A DNA stretch of 64,000 bases from Tomocerus qinae (taxonomy: Eukaryota; Arthropoda; Collembola; Entomobryomorpha; Tomoceridae), in contig CM034546.1 of the NCBI GenBank assembly GCA_020055645.1, forward strand, positions 84,258,001 through 84,322,000, given 5' to 3'. Both the position numbers and the translations under genes were made by a program. The first letter of the stretch is position 1, and every line of letters starts with the position of its first letter. Shown one piece after another: positions 31,160-41,913 of the stretch. The notes beneath the pieces were generated by a model. The model saw nothing but the letters and a program-made list of their open reading frames with translations. It searched no databases and was not told the DNA's origin.

Positions 31160-31705
31160 TTAATATATTTTCATTATGTATTGATTTTGATGGTTAACAT
31201 TAATCAATTTTGATTTTCTGTTGATTTTGACAGTCAACATTAATCAATTTTGATTTTCTGTTGATTTTGACAGTCAAAATTAATCAATTTTGATTTTCTG
31301 TTGATTTTCATAGTAAACATTTTTCAAATTTGATTTTCTGCTGATTTTCATATTCAACATTAATCAATTTTGATTTTCTGTTGATTTTTATGGTCAACAT
31401 TAATCAATTTTGATTTTCTGTTGATTTTCATAGTCAACATTAATCAATTTTGATTTTCTGTTGATTTTCATAGTCAACATTAATCAATTTTGATTTTCTG
31501 TTGATTTTCATAGTCAACATTAATCAATTTTGATTTTCTGTTGATTTTTATGGTCAACATTAATCAATTTTGATTTTCTGTTGATTTTCATAGTCAACAT
31601 TAATCAATTTTGATTTTTTGTTGATTTTTATGGTCAACATTAATCAATTTTGATTTTCTGTTGATTTTCATAGTCAACATTAATCAATTTTGATTTTTTG
31701 TTGAT
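31160..31705 (+). repeat. 40-bp minisatellite
   Basis: Thirteen to fourteen tandem copies of a 40-bp unit: TAATCAATTTTGATTTTCTG then TTGATTTTCATAGTCAACAT. The central copies are nearly identical and the outer ones more diverged, as expected for unequal exchange. Confidence 0.95.
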
Positions 31706-31967
31706 TTTTCAAATAATATAGCTTCGTTTCCCTATAATATCAATGTCTGAATTTTTAATATGTCATAGCTACATATATAAAGACCCAATTCTGAAAGTTT
31801 GATCAAAATCCGTACGCTCGGTTTTGTGCTACGTGCGAGTACTTTTTGTCTACCAAAATGTGTACACGTTAACCTTTAATCAGGCGAGCTTCTGTTACGG
31901 CTTGCTGTAGGTTTTTCCTTTTGGTGAGGTAAAACCCAAAAACCCGGGTTTTTGGATTGGGTTGTTT

Positions 31968-32935
31968 TTGGCCTTGACACCAGCATATTGGCTTGTGGAA
32001 CGATTTCTTGGAATTTTCTTCTTGGAAAGCCAGGAAGATTTCAAGGTACATCATTCGAAATTAATTTTTCGAAATTTTATTCATATCGTCTAAAAATTAT
32101 CATTTCGACTTTTTCTATGCACACTGGTCTGAAAATTAAATTGGCGAAGTTTTGTACACATTGTGAGTTGAAAACTAAAATTTCGAAGTTTTATGCATAC
32201 TGGGTTCCAAAAATTTAAATTTCGAATGTTAGTGCATATTGCGGTATAAATATTAAAATTTTTTGCTTGCTAAGTTCCAAAAATTAAAATTTCGACTTTC
32301 GTTGAGCACACTGGTCTGTTAATTAAAATTTCGAATTTGGTGCATATTGTGGCCCAAAATTTAAATTTTTGAAGTTTAACAAAATGATTGAATGTTTCCT
32401 TGACTGCTCCCCAAGGGTAAGGTGACGACGTGCTCCAGAAAACGGCTTTCCGCCAACCAATATTTTTATTCGGGAAAATGGTTGGGAAAAATCAGCTTTC
32501 TGACGCACGTCGTCACCTTACCCCTGAAGGAGAAGCCATGGAAACATTCAAATCTCCTTGAAGTTTAGCGTACAATGTGGTCTGACAAATTTTTTCTGTC
32601 CAAAAAATTTAGAAAATTTAAATTTTATGTCACAATATACACAAAACTTCGAAATTTAAATTTTCAGACCTGTATGCGCAGTCTTTTATATTTAATTTTC
32701 AGAGCAATGTTCGCGAAGAAAGTCAAAATTTTAATTTTCAGAGCAATGTTCGCGAAGAATGTCGAAATTTTAATTTTCAGGCCAGTGTGCATAGAGAAAG
32801 TCGAAATTTTAATTTTTAGACGATATGCATAAAACTTCGAAATTTACCGAATGATGTAACTTGAAAACTTTCTGGCTTTCCACGATTTCTTGGAAGTCGG
32901 GCCACAAACCAATATGCTGGTGTCAAGGCTAGTGT
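31968..32935. repeat. ~970-bp inverted repeat with internal motif arrays
   Basis: The left end CCTTGACACCAGCATATTGG pairs with CCAATATGCTGGTGTCAAGG on the right. The arms are built of diverged 'ttcgaaattttaattttcag' and 'ccagtgtgcat' units, which continue outside to 33090. The centre is the small hairpin MITE at 32375-32570. Confidence 0.8.
32375..32570. repeat. Hairpin MITE, uninterrupted relative of 26456-26905
   Basis: 'attgaatgtttcc...gggtaaggtgacgacgtg' pairs with 'cacgtcgtcaccttacccc...ggaaacattcaaat'. It has an inner CTCCAGAAAAC...GGTTGGG segment as in the 26.5-kb copy. It lies at the centre of the larger inverted repeat. Confidence 0.65.
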
Positions 32936-33102
32936 AATCGTAGTCGAAATTTTAATTTTCAGGCCAGTGTGAACAGTAAAAGGCGAAATTGTAATTTCTA
33001 GACCATTATGTGCGCAAAACGTCGAAATTTTAATTTTTGGACCCCTCTTCCTAAATATTTGAAAATTTTAATTTCAGACCACTATGCGAAATTACGTAAC
33101 GC

Positions 33103-33411
33103 CTAACTGTGCATTTCGACCGTCATCTTTTTAGTGGGGGAGGGGTGGTTTTTTAGGTGGCCTGCCGTCGATATGTAAGGCGCTCCCAAGTTTCTTTCGC
33201 TTTTCCTTCGAGCATTTTTATTTAGATCTAAATGCTGTCTAATTCTACCTATTTTTAGTTTTAAAACCTGGTAACTTGAAACTTTTAAATCCGTCTGAAC
33301 CATATAACTAAAGTTGAAAATAGGTAATACAAAAATTAACCGAAATCTGTAATAACATTGTGAGCTTGCAGTTACAAATATTTCGTCTGTGTAATTTTTG
33401 TAAACACCCAT
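33103..33411 (-). CDS. Hypothetical 102-aa ORF, unrecognised
   Basis: I do not recognise this ORF. It is not low-complexity, is basic in its second half (KNARRKSERN) and ends with a Pro/Lys-rich stretch (HLKNHPSPTKKMTVE). It lies inside the 3.1-kb TIR element, so it could be an exon or captured fragment of a transposon protein. With no domain or neighbour to support it, it may also be chance. Confidence 0.25.
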   Translation of the reverse strand: MGVYKNYTDEIFVTASSQCYYRFRLIFVLPIFNFSYMVQTDLKVSSYQVLKLKIGRIRQHLDLNKNARRKSERNLGAPYISTAGHLKNHPSPTKKMTVEMHS

Positions 33412-33857
33412 GACCTTTCATATTTGGTTGTCACGGGCATCAAAATCCAAGGGCCCTTCTTTCTCGGGAGAAGACAATTGATAATTACAATTAAGGTTAG
33501 TAAAAATGCAATTTTTTTGAACATGTACAGAGTGCAGACTGAAAATAACCATTACCCAATTTTATGTTTTTCACATTCCTGCCCCGGAATTAAAAAAAGC
33601 CTAGCGATCTTATCCAAAATGAGTGTTAAGTTAGTTACTATAGAAGGGATAGGCTTCCTATCTTTTCTGTACAAAAGAAGTTAGCTGGGGGCGACAATAG
33701 CAACATTCCACTTGACTTCGACTTTCATCCTCATCGACTTTTTTGGAAATTCAATGTTTTACTTCCGCAGCTGTGGCAACTCAGTAAAAACTACGATAGT
33801 ACCCAAGATGCCTCGAATTTGTCACTCTATAGTAACGCATTTGTTTAATATCAACTC

Positions 33858-34065
33858 CATTACAAGGTGAAGACATAGAGGGGGTTTCCCGGATTTTTGC
33901 ACGCAATCCGTATTTACTTTCTACCACAGAGAGGTAGGCACCCAAACCAAATAACCATGGTTACTTTCGGCTTGGGTGTTTACTACTCTGTGGCAGTGTA
34001 AGTAGAATTCGAATTGGGTGCAAACTCGGGGAATATCCTTCTATGTCTTCACCTTGTAATGGAGG
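33858..34065. repeat. Hairpin MITE, ~100-bp arms
   Basis: CCATTACAAGGTGAAGACAT on the left pairs with its complement ending at 34065; the centre is the palindrome AACCATGGTT at about 33953-33962. The arms have several mismatches. Confidence 0.8.
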
Positions 34066-34610
34066 CATCTTGATAGTTACAATTATGAGACTGATAGGTA
34101 AAGTTAGTCGCATAGAAAATTTTCCCAAAAAAATTTCAGTTTTTTCAATCGTGGATCTAAATTGAACGATTTAGATCTCCAAGTCCATCAGCAGCAAGGC
34201 AAAATTTATATATTTAGGGATGATATGGCTCTATTTGCGGTCTTGATGATAGAAATGGGTCTCTGTTTGCGGTCTTGATGATAGAAATGGCAAAGATAAT
34301 CGAAGAGTGTGTAGTAGACGATATAGGAACAAACTAATAGATATAGAGCTGCTTACCGCAAACAGAGAGCCATATCATCCCTAAATAGGAGTCAACGGGT
34401 AAACGACTCAAAGTAGTCTCCTTTGTCTTTAGTTTTGCCTTGCTGCTGCGCTGACTGCTGATGGACTTTTATGTCACATTGAGACATTAGGAATGCAAAT
34501 TCAAATTGCTAAAGTAGTAATTTAATCTCAAAATAGCTGTGGATCTAAATCGTTCAATTTAGATCCACGATTGAAAAAACTGAAATTTTTTTCAGTTTTC
34601 ATTCCAGATG
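34066..34610. mobile_element. Foldback MITE made of inverted THAP-element ends
   Basis: Both arms derive from the 5' part of a THAP transposon like that at 11338-11790. The left arm carries the terminal segment (GATAGGTAAAGTTAGTCG), the gtggatctaaat palindrome and a degraded THAP-coding stretch on the plus strand through 'aggaacaaactaatagat'. The right arm carries the start of the same ORF on the minus strand (MSQCDIKV, then stop), with 'caaacagagagccatatcat' and the palindrome again. It cannot encode protein. The segment 'ggtcttgatgatagaaatgg' is duplicated at 34233-34290. Confidence 0.7.
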
Positions 34611-35086
34611 TGCTGTAGTTATATCTAAACTTTGAGGAAAGCTTGTTTGCTCAGCTTTAACAATGATTTATTACAAACATTCAATTTGAAGTACATCTAA
34701 AGAAGCAAGTACCAACAATACGTTGGTAAAACCCCAAACTGTACAATTTAGACCCATATTGGGGTAGGTACAATGTAATAGTAAAAATTGAATTCAAGTC
34801 TTATTTTATTTTGTATATTTAACTAATCAATAAATTCATAAAAAATTAATTGTTAGTAATAATATAGTATTTCAAGCCATTTTCGTCCACTTTTGTCCAT
34901 TATGATAATTTATCCAGGTGGCTGGCTAAAATGTAAAAAAGCCGGCTAAAATAAAACACTGAGTAAATGTTTAAAGTCCTTTCATCAGCGCCTGATTTTT
35001 ATTATATCATTAAGGTACGCGTCCGATGGCAACCGGCAAATTAATCTGACTATCATATTGCCTCTTAATTTTTTTTCCGCCAAAAG

Positions 35087-35351
35087 AATCAACTCAAAAA
35101 CCAAATGAGCTACAATAATGTTTAAATAGGGAAAAAGATACTCTATAACCCACAGCATTCGGCTCCGAAAGAATATTTTAAACTTTTCTCTGTAGTTGCG
35201 ATTAATTGCAAATTCCGCACTAAAACGTTTATATCTCCAGATTGGACCAATATGTTTGAAATATTCTTTCGGAGCCGAATGCAGGGGATTGTGGACTATC
35301 TGTTTGCCTATTTAAACTTTTTTGTAGGTCTATTGGTTTTTGAGTTGATTC
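35087..35351. repeat. Hairpin MITE
   Basis: 'gaatcaactcaaaaacc' and 'gcattcggctccgaaagaat' on the left pair with 'attctttcggagccgaatgc' and 'ggtttttgagttgattc' on the right; arms ~95 bp with mismatches. Confidence 0.78.
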
Positions 35352-35935
35352 GGTTGCTGTAAAGGAAGTCGGATGTAATATGTATTATAAGTTCTTCATG
35401 ATCTAAAAAACTGTATCTGGGGCTCAGTGAATAAACTGCCTGTACATGTCACCTTGTCAGTCAGTCAAATTGCTGAAGCGCTACAATATAATTATATAAT
35501 CAATTTTTTTATGATATTCTTCTGGTATTTGTTTTGCGACGGTGTCTACAGGTCTAGATGACCCGATAGATTAAGCCAAAATCCTTTAGATAGGGCCAAA
35601 CTCTCAGTCAAAGTGGGGCCGCGAATGAAGCATGACTTTTCTCTCTTCCCTACTTTATTGATGTAAAACTGATTTTTCAAAAATCGATTTCAATCTTACA
35701 CAAACTACTTTGAATATGCAAAAAAACATCTTGAAAACATGACAGTTGTGTTGGATTGTGAGTTTCCAATGTGCTGGAATGGGTTTCTAAAGTGTCGGAG
35801 TGGAAAACAGCATAAAAACAGTAGCAAAAATTAGTTTGTTCACAGTCGAGGACTGATACCCTCATCAATGACTTTACCACTTATCGTATAATAAATTAAT
35901 ATAGTCCTACGTCCTACCGATCCATACTTTACGTA

Positions 35936-36098
35936 TATAACAAACCTAGCCTAAATGAAATAAACAAATTATAAGGGGGGATCTGGGGAAAATGAAATTC
36001 TACCAGTTTTGTATGTAACGAACCCAACCTAATAATTTTTATAGATAACTGTCGAATTTGTTTATTTCATTTAGGTTAGGTTTGTTATATATGATAAG
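35936..36098. repeat. Small inverted repeat
   Basis: 'atataacaaacctagcctaa' and 'atgaaataaacaaatt' at 35936-35972 pair with the complement at 36055-36095. The loop is ~80 bp. Confidence 0.7.
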
Positions 36099-36349
36099 TT
36101 TATTACATAACCAAATGAGAGTGTTGCCTTTGTTGCCCTTGGTAAAAGATGAATTGGCAACAATGTTTACCGTCAACAACGGCAACGAGGTACCGTTGCC
36201 TAAATTCAACCCAGTCGAGACGTCGAGAGAAGAAAACTTAAAAATTCCTATAACACATTGGTCTACAGTCTACACAGTCCCAATAAGTAATATTCGGTTC
36301 GGAGATATTTAGATTCAAAGGTGATAAGTGATGAGTAGCAAGAAGAGAT

Positions 36350-36870
36350 ATCATTTTAAATCCCCACGTCAATTTACATCACCCCGGCATTTTAATTACC
36401 CCATCACTGTGAATAGACGTCATTTTAAATAATCCCGTAGTTTTAAATCCTACCGTCATTTTGAATAACCCAGTGATTTTCAATAACCTTCGTGATTTTC
36501 AATAACCCCCGTGATTTTCAATAACCCCGTGATTTTCATTAACCCCGTGATTTTCAATAACCCCGTGATTTTCAATAACACCGTCATTTTCTTTTAAATA
36601 ATCCCGTAGTTTTAAATCCTACCGTCATTTTGAATAACCCAGTGATTTTCATTAACCCCGTGATTTTCAATAACCCCGTCATTTTCAACAACCCCGTCAT
36701 TTTCAATAACCCCGTGATTTTCAATAACCCCGTCATTTTCAATAACCCCGTCATTTTCAATAACCCCGTCATTTTCAATAACCCCGTCATTTTCAATAAC
36801 CCCGTCATTTTCAATAAACCCGTCATTTTCAATAACCCCGTCATTTTCAATAACCCCGTCAATAATATAA
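36350..36870 (-). repeat. 18-bp satellite (CAATAACCCCGTCATTTT)
   Basis: About 25 units of CAATAACCCCGTCATTTT, with GTGATT variants in the first half; units at 36650-36860 are the most regular. It is the reverse complement of the unit at 12365-13120. Six-residue repeat ORFs on both strands are translation artefacts. Confidence 0.92.
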
Positions 36871-37165
36871 TGTTTAAAAAATTGCTTGCTGCATTGCTAC
36901 AACATCCTACGGACGGGGAACCAAATACAATACTTATCAAATCAACATATTAATAGTGAACCAAATTCAAAATCATTTAACTAAACAGCGAAATTAAAGT
37001 AAATGTTTGAAGTCCATTCATTAACGCCCGATTTTCATTATATCGTCCTTTAAGGAACCATCTATTCTAAATCTATTTTTCGTTTTGTGGACGAAATAGC
37101 CTAAACGCCATGTAGCCTAAATGCTGTGCCATGAATGTGGAGAGTGTCTAGGATATGGAGATAGG

Positions 37166-37240
37166 CAGGGCCGTCCCGAGGCATGTGCCACCCGTGCACC
37201 CGCACTGGGCGGAAAATTTTAGAGGGCGGCAAAATTTTCG
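37166..37240 (+). repeat. hAT-like terminus
   Basis: Begins CAGGGCCGTCCCGAGGCATG followed by GC-rich sequence and 'gggcggcaaaatttt', the layout of hAT MITE ends. No matching right end was found before the LINE fragment at 37600. Confidence 0.4.
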
Positions 37241-37599
37241 GTTAAGACTATATAATTTGGCACTTTATTGAAATTAGAAAAGTTAAAATATTGGATGGAA
37301 GTAGAATATTATAATCTGAATAGGAATTAGAGGCATATTTTAGTCGCAAGAAATCCCTGATCTTGTATTTGTTATAGCAAACCAAAATAAGGTGATGATT
37401 GATTACTGTGGTGAAACACTGAAACATGAGCGCAAAAACAAAAGACTTAGATTAATTGAATTTAAAAATGGCAAATAAAGAACAAATGCATTTAAGTCTT
37501 TAATATAAATGTTTTTAGAAGTACAAATAAATCTCACAAGCAAAAAAGAAAAAACTTTAGAAAAGCGTATTCAAATTGACTTTGTTGTCAGTTTAATAG

Positions 37600-38940
37600 A
37601 TTTCTCTGGATGAAAAAATTAAAATATTCCTTGAGTCACATATTGCACTATTTGACAAACATGCACCAATAAGAACTTGCAAGTTTGTACCTAAAGGAAA
37701 TCCCCTGCAACTTACTGAAGAAACGAAAATACTAAAAAACGAAAGAAACAAAACATATAGCATTTACTGTAGAACTTTAGATAGTGATGACTATAATGCA
37801 TATAATACTGCAAAAAAGAACTTTAGACGCAGCTTAGTTAAAGATAAGAAATCTAGCCTTTATAATAAAATTAAAGAAATTGGTACATGGTCTGCACTAA
37901 ATTCATTTATGAAAAACAATAATGAGGAAGTGTATGAGGAAATTGATTTGAATGTGATGAACACTTACTTTTCAAGTGTATCTAACGTAGAATGTAAATT
38001 GGAAACCCCTGTTAAACCAGAGGAAATACAACTAATTGAAAATAGTTTTGCACTTAAAGAGATAAACACATTTCAGTTCTTTTCCTCGTACAAAAGTGTA
38101 AAAAAGAAAACAAAGAAGGGTTGTGACCAACTGGGATTAAGTCCAATTATGCTAACATATACCATAGATTCCCCAAATGTTACTGATGCAGTTGTGGACA
38201 TAATAAATCATAGCATTAGAAACTCCCAATATTCCGACTTACTTAAAGTCAGTGCAATTGTTCCAGTTCCAAAAATTGATCAACCTAAAAAACCTGAACA
38301 TTTCAGACCTATCTCATTACAAGCACATTTAGCTAAAATTAATGAAAGAGTAGTGTATGACCAACTTACGAAATACATAGATGAAAATAATATACTTTAT
38401 AGAGCACAATTTGGGTTTAGGAGAAAGCACTCCACTGAACATGCTTTGATTGCTCTAAACGAGTATTTGTGTGAAAATATAGATAAAGGGTTAATCTGTA
38501 TCTTAGTCTCACTTGACCTTCGTAAGGCCTTTGACACCATAGTAAGAGAATTCCTTATAGAAAAGCTAAAATGGTATGGTATACGCGACGAATGGTTTAA
38601 AAATTATCTTGCGTACAGATGTCAATATGTGAAAGGTAAAACAGGAGAAAAATCAAAGGTAGAATTCACTATACTTGGGACGGCACAAGGCAGTGTGCTA
38701 GGGCCTTTATTATTTTCTTTTTATATAAACGACCTTCCTCTGGTGTTGCAAAGCTGTATGGCAATCCTTTTTGCAGATGACTCAAACGTGTGCATTAGTG
38801 GAAACCCCAAGAATATCAAAAATGTAATAAAAAAGCTTGAAAGTGACTTAATAAACGTAACACAGTGGATGACGAGAAATGGAATGTCTCTTAATGTAGA
38901 CAAAACTCAAATAGTAGTCATTGGAAGTCCCCACAATGTA
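37600..38940 (+). pseudogene. LINE reverse transcriptase, 5' truncated and split
   Basis: The open frame runs from 37600 and has no upstream endonuclease, so the element is 5' truncated. The last 350 residues (from the Met at 37909) show the RT core: GCDQLGLSPI, HFRPISL, FGFRRKHSTEHAL, motif A SLDLRKAFD (201-209), motif B GTAQGSVLGPLLF (257-269), motif C FADD (288-291) and GMSLNVDKTQ. The frame is interrupted after GSPHNV by a Helentron-like insertion and resumes at about 40284. RT residues are intact. The clade is probably Jockey/CR1-like. A decayed relative lies at 56455-57172. Confidence 0.88.
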
Positions 38941-40283
38941 AAAACCTACAGCAAGCCGTAACAGAAGCTCGCCTGAGTAAAGGTTACCGTGTACACATTT
39001 TGGTAGACGAAAAGTCGCACGTAACACAAAACCGAATGTACGGATTTTGATCAAGCTTTCAGAATTGAGTCTTTATATATGTAGCTACGACATATTAAAA
39101 ATTCAGACATTGATATTATAAGGAAACGAAACTATATCATTTGAAAAATCAACAGAAAATTTAAAATAGATAATTTTTGACTATGAAAATCAACAAAATC
39201 AAAATTGATTAATGTTGAATATCAAAATCAACAGTAAATCAAATTTGATTATTCTTTACTATCAAAATCAATACAAAATCAAAATCGATGAAACATAAAT
39301 TCAAAATAAATTTGGTAGAAGCGGATTGAAATATTTTATACTATCAATGTCACAATTTATAGGAAACGCAATTTAACTTTTTAATGCCCATTTTTCACTT
39401 TGACTATCAAAATGAAGACAAAGTGACCGCACGGCATTTCAGCAACCAATGGACTGATTTGCCCGAAAATCAATAGAGATCGTCACCAGTCCATAGGTAT
39501 GGTTTTTGCCAAGTTTAATTAATATCCGTCTTTGCATTCGAAAGTTATCGTGGGTACGGACAGACGGACGGACAGACTGTGCGATTCTATACGGTGCCTT
39601 ATTCAGGCGAGTTAAAATTGATTAATGTTGACTATGAAAATAAACACAAATTCAAAATTGATAATTGTTGACTATAAAAATCAACATAAATTCAAAATTG
39701 AATAATTTTGACTATGAAAATCAACATATTAAAATTGAATAATGTTGACTATGAAAATCAGCATTAAATTAAAATTGAATAATGTTGACTATGAAAATCT
39801 AAAGAGAATCAAAATCGGTCAATATTAATAATGAAAATCAATAGAAATTGGAATAATGCAAGTTTGACTATAAAATTTAATATAAATGCGAATTAGATTT
39901 ATTTCCGTACTCCTATAGTTACTTTCTGGTTTTATTTGCTTTTACTATAAAATCTTCAATTCGGTAGAAGCGGAGTGAAATATTTTATACTATCCCGCTA
40001 ACAATTTATAGGAAACGCAATTGAACTTTTTAATGCCCATTTTTCACTTTGACTATCAAAATGAAGACAAAGTGAGCGCACAGTATCTCAGCAACCAATG
40101 GACCGATTAGCCCCAAAATCAATAGGGATCGTCAGTGGTCCATAGGCATTGTTTTTGCCAAGTTTGGTCAATATCCGTCATTGCTTTCGAAAGTTATCGT
40201 GGGGACGGACGGACGTACGGACGGACGGAGGTACGGACAGACTGTGCGGTTCTATAAGCTGCCTTATTCAGGCGAGCTAAAAC
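38941..40283 (-). mobile_element. Helentron-like element inserted in the LINE
   Basis: Inverted relative to the copy at 30721-31915: starts AAAACCTACAGCAAGCCGTA ACAGAAGCTCGCCTGAG and ends CAGGCGAGCTAAAAC. It contains two microsatellite/5'-end units (39550-39616 and 40200-40275), each followed by 'ttcaggcgag', so it is a tandem of one partial and one complete 5' half. A degenerate 40-bp-type minisatellite separates them. Confidence 0.72.
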
Positions 40284-41158
40284 ATAGGGATTATAGAAGT
40301 TGAAATTGGAGGGGTAATGGTTAATAGTACTGATAAACTAAAAACCTTAGGTTTAACTATAGACAGTTGCTTAACTTGGAAAGAGCACATAAATAAAATT
40401 TCTCAAACATGTCATGCTATTTTAAAATCCTTATATACAATTAGGCCATTTTTATCCAGAGATAATCTTATATTACTTTGCAATGCATTGGTACTTTCAC
40501 ATACGCAATATTTGAGCATAATATGGGGCACTGCTAGCAAATCCAATCTAAAAAATATTGAAAAGGTAATTCGTAAAGCTGGGAGATTTGTCCTAGGTAA
40601 GCGTATGCATGACAGTGTTAAGTTAGAAATAACTAAAAATTTAGAATGGTTATTCCCTCGAAATATACATAAGAAAGCTGTTTTAATGTTTGCACACTCT
40701 GTGATTCATAATACCTGTCCTGAATACTTCAACAATATGTTAAAAAAGCAATGTCAGTTACATAGCCATGATACAAGAAGCAAAGGTAATATACAAAATG
40801 TAATCCCGAAAACTGGGTACGGTAAAAAAATGATTAAATATATTGCTAGCACTATGTGGAACGATCTATGTGATATAACGAAGCTATGTGATTCAAGGGA
40901 AACTTTCTCTAATTTATTAAAATATGACTTGTTGGAAAACCAAATATGCGAAGCTATTGTAAACACAGATAACTGTAGTAAAAATGTATGTAACCTCTCG
41001 TGTATCGATTCTGCAATTTATGTAAATGAGTAAGATTGTAATATTATTTGTATCTGTATCTATATTATAACACATGTACCTATACGAATAATATATGTCA
41101 ACCTAATGATTCTAACCAAAGAAGCGTTGTCAATAAAGAATACATACATACATACATA
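40284..41158 (+). pseudogene. LINE ORF2 C-terminal region and 3' tail
   Basis: Continuation of the split LINE. 40284-41033 encodes the thumb and C-terminal region (LKTLGLTIDSCLTWKEHI, then YLSIIWGTASKSNL and a typical basic tail), ending at TAA 41034-41036. The 3' UTR contains AATAAAG and ends in a (CATA)n tail at 41141-41158, which marks the retrotransposition end. Joined across the insertion, the frame is maintained, so the insertion is recent relative to the LINE's decay. Confidence 0.85.
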
Positions 41159-41252
41159 ATAGTTTCATAGTTTCATTCCAACTTTACACACAAAAAGAAA
41201 TTCAAAATGTATATTAAAAATTTCTTTCAATTCTTACTTTTGCATAGCTTTG

Positions 41253-41913
41253 GCTTGTAATTGTCTTAGCCGTTCTATAGTCATCGTCCTTGGTCTTTTT
41301 ACATTCTACCAAGAGTATTCCAGTGGGAAAATCATGGAGATTTTTTTCTGGCTGCGGCCCTGAATGTTATACAGGATGGCAAGCTGAAGAACATCATTTG
41401 TTGTTGGGGATATAATCGAAGTTAAATTCGGAGATCGGATTCCTGCTGACATACGAGTTCTAGAATGTAGCGGTTTCAAAGTAAGAAATAGACCACAAAT
41501 AATAAGACTTTCTTATTTGTATTAGTTTTCCTCTATAATTTCATGTTAATTGTGAAAATCGATCGATGAATAGGTTGATAACTCATCTCTGACGGGACAA
41601 TCCGACCCTCAAAGCCGTACAACTCAATGCACGGATGAGAATCCAATGGAAACACGAAACTTGGCCTTTTTCTCCACTAACGCCCTTAAGGGAACAGCAA
41701 AGGGTTTAGTGGTGTGTGTAGGAGACAACACTTTTATTGGAAGAATCGCTGGATTGACCTCGGGTCTGGACTCCAGTGATACTCCTATGGCAAGGGAAGT
41801 CGACAACTTCATAAAGCTAATATCAGCTGTAGCAGTCTTCTTCGGGGTGACGTTCTTCATCATCTCTATCTGCATGAACTACGGTTGGATCGATTTTGCT
41901 CTGTTCTTAATAG
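41253..41913 (+). pseudogene. Na+/K+-ATPase alpha-like fragment
   Basis: Homology to the A-domain and TM3 of the Na+/K+-ATPase catalytic subunit. 41253-41480 encodes pieces in shifting frames: an LVIVLAVL membrane segment, FTFYQE...[20 protein letters not shown], then [20 protein letters not shown], with at least three frame breaks. A GT donor follows at 41481. After an intron, 41574-41913 is open: [35 protein letters not shown], then a TM3 helix, ending at a GTAGGT donor. The TGES motif needed for dephosphorylation reads TGQS. No phosphorylation-site (DKTGT) exon was found. Upstream it abuts the LINE tail. Confidence 0.75.

Larger units (their letters stand above)
30721..31915 (+). mobile_element. 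Helentron-like non-autonomous element
   Basis: Begins GTTTTAGCTCGCCTGAG and ends TCAGGCGAGCTTCTGTTACG GCTTGCTGTAGGTTTTT. The inverted AGCTCGCCTGA / TCAGGCGAGCT pair behaves as subterminal repeats. After the left end comes (GTCC)n (30768-30818), then the conserved ACGATAACTTTCGAAAGC block, then a 40-bp minisatellite (31160-31705). A short subterminal repeat, GTCY microsatellite and internal tandem array are typical of Helentron/INE-1-type repeats. There is no Rep/helicase. Copies: 38941-40283 (inverted) and a fragment at 15801-16520. Confidence 0.7.
30385..33475. mobile_element. 3.1-kb TIR element carrying other repeats
   Basis: Inverted ends GTCTTCTCCCGAGAAAGAAG and the GGGCC that follows flank a 3.09-kb body. 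The empty site, known from 20010-20030, reads 'caataattgataatt', so the duplication is AATT or AATTG. There is no recognisable transposase. The body holds a Helentron-like element (30721-31915), a ~970-bp inverted repeat (31968-32935) and a minisatellite-like tail, so much of its length is later insertion. Confidence 0.7.
30020..33640. repeat. Interrupted copy of the large-palindrome family
   Basis: 30020-30384 matches 19680-20025 (GATGACAGAGGGAA, GGTTATAAAAACCGCTAAAT, CACCGCTTTCG). 33480-33640 continues where that match stops (GATAATTACAATTAAGGTTA, ACATGTACAGAGTGCAGACT). The 3.1-kb TIR element at 30385-33475 is inserted between them. This copy contains one arm only. Confidence 0.8.

Noticed and set aside
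31160-31705. Regular 40-bp repeats that could suggest a CRISPR array
   Set aside because: The units are contiguous with no unique spacers, in a eukaryotic repeat element with no cas genes.
36584-36953. Six-residue repeat ORFs on both strands
   Set aside because: Translation of the 18-bp satellite array.
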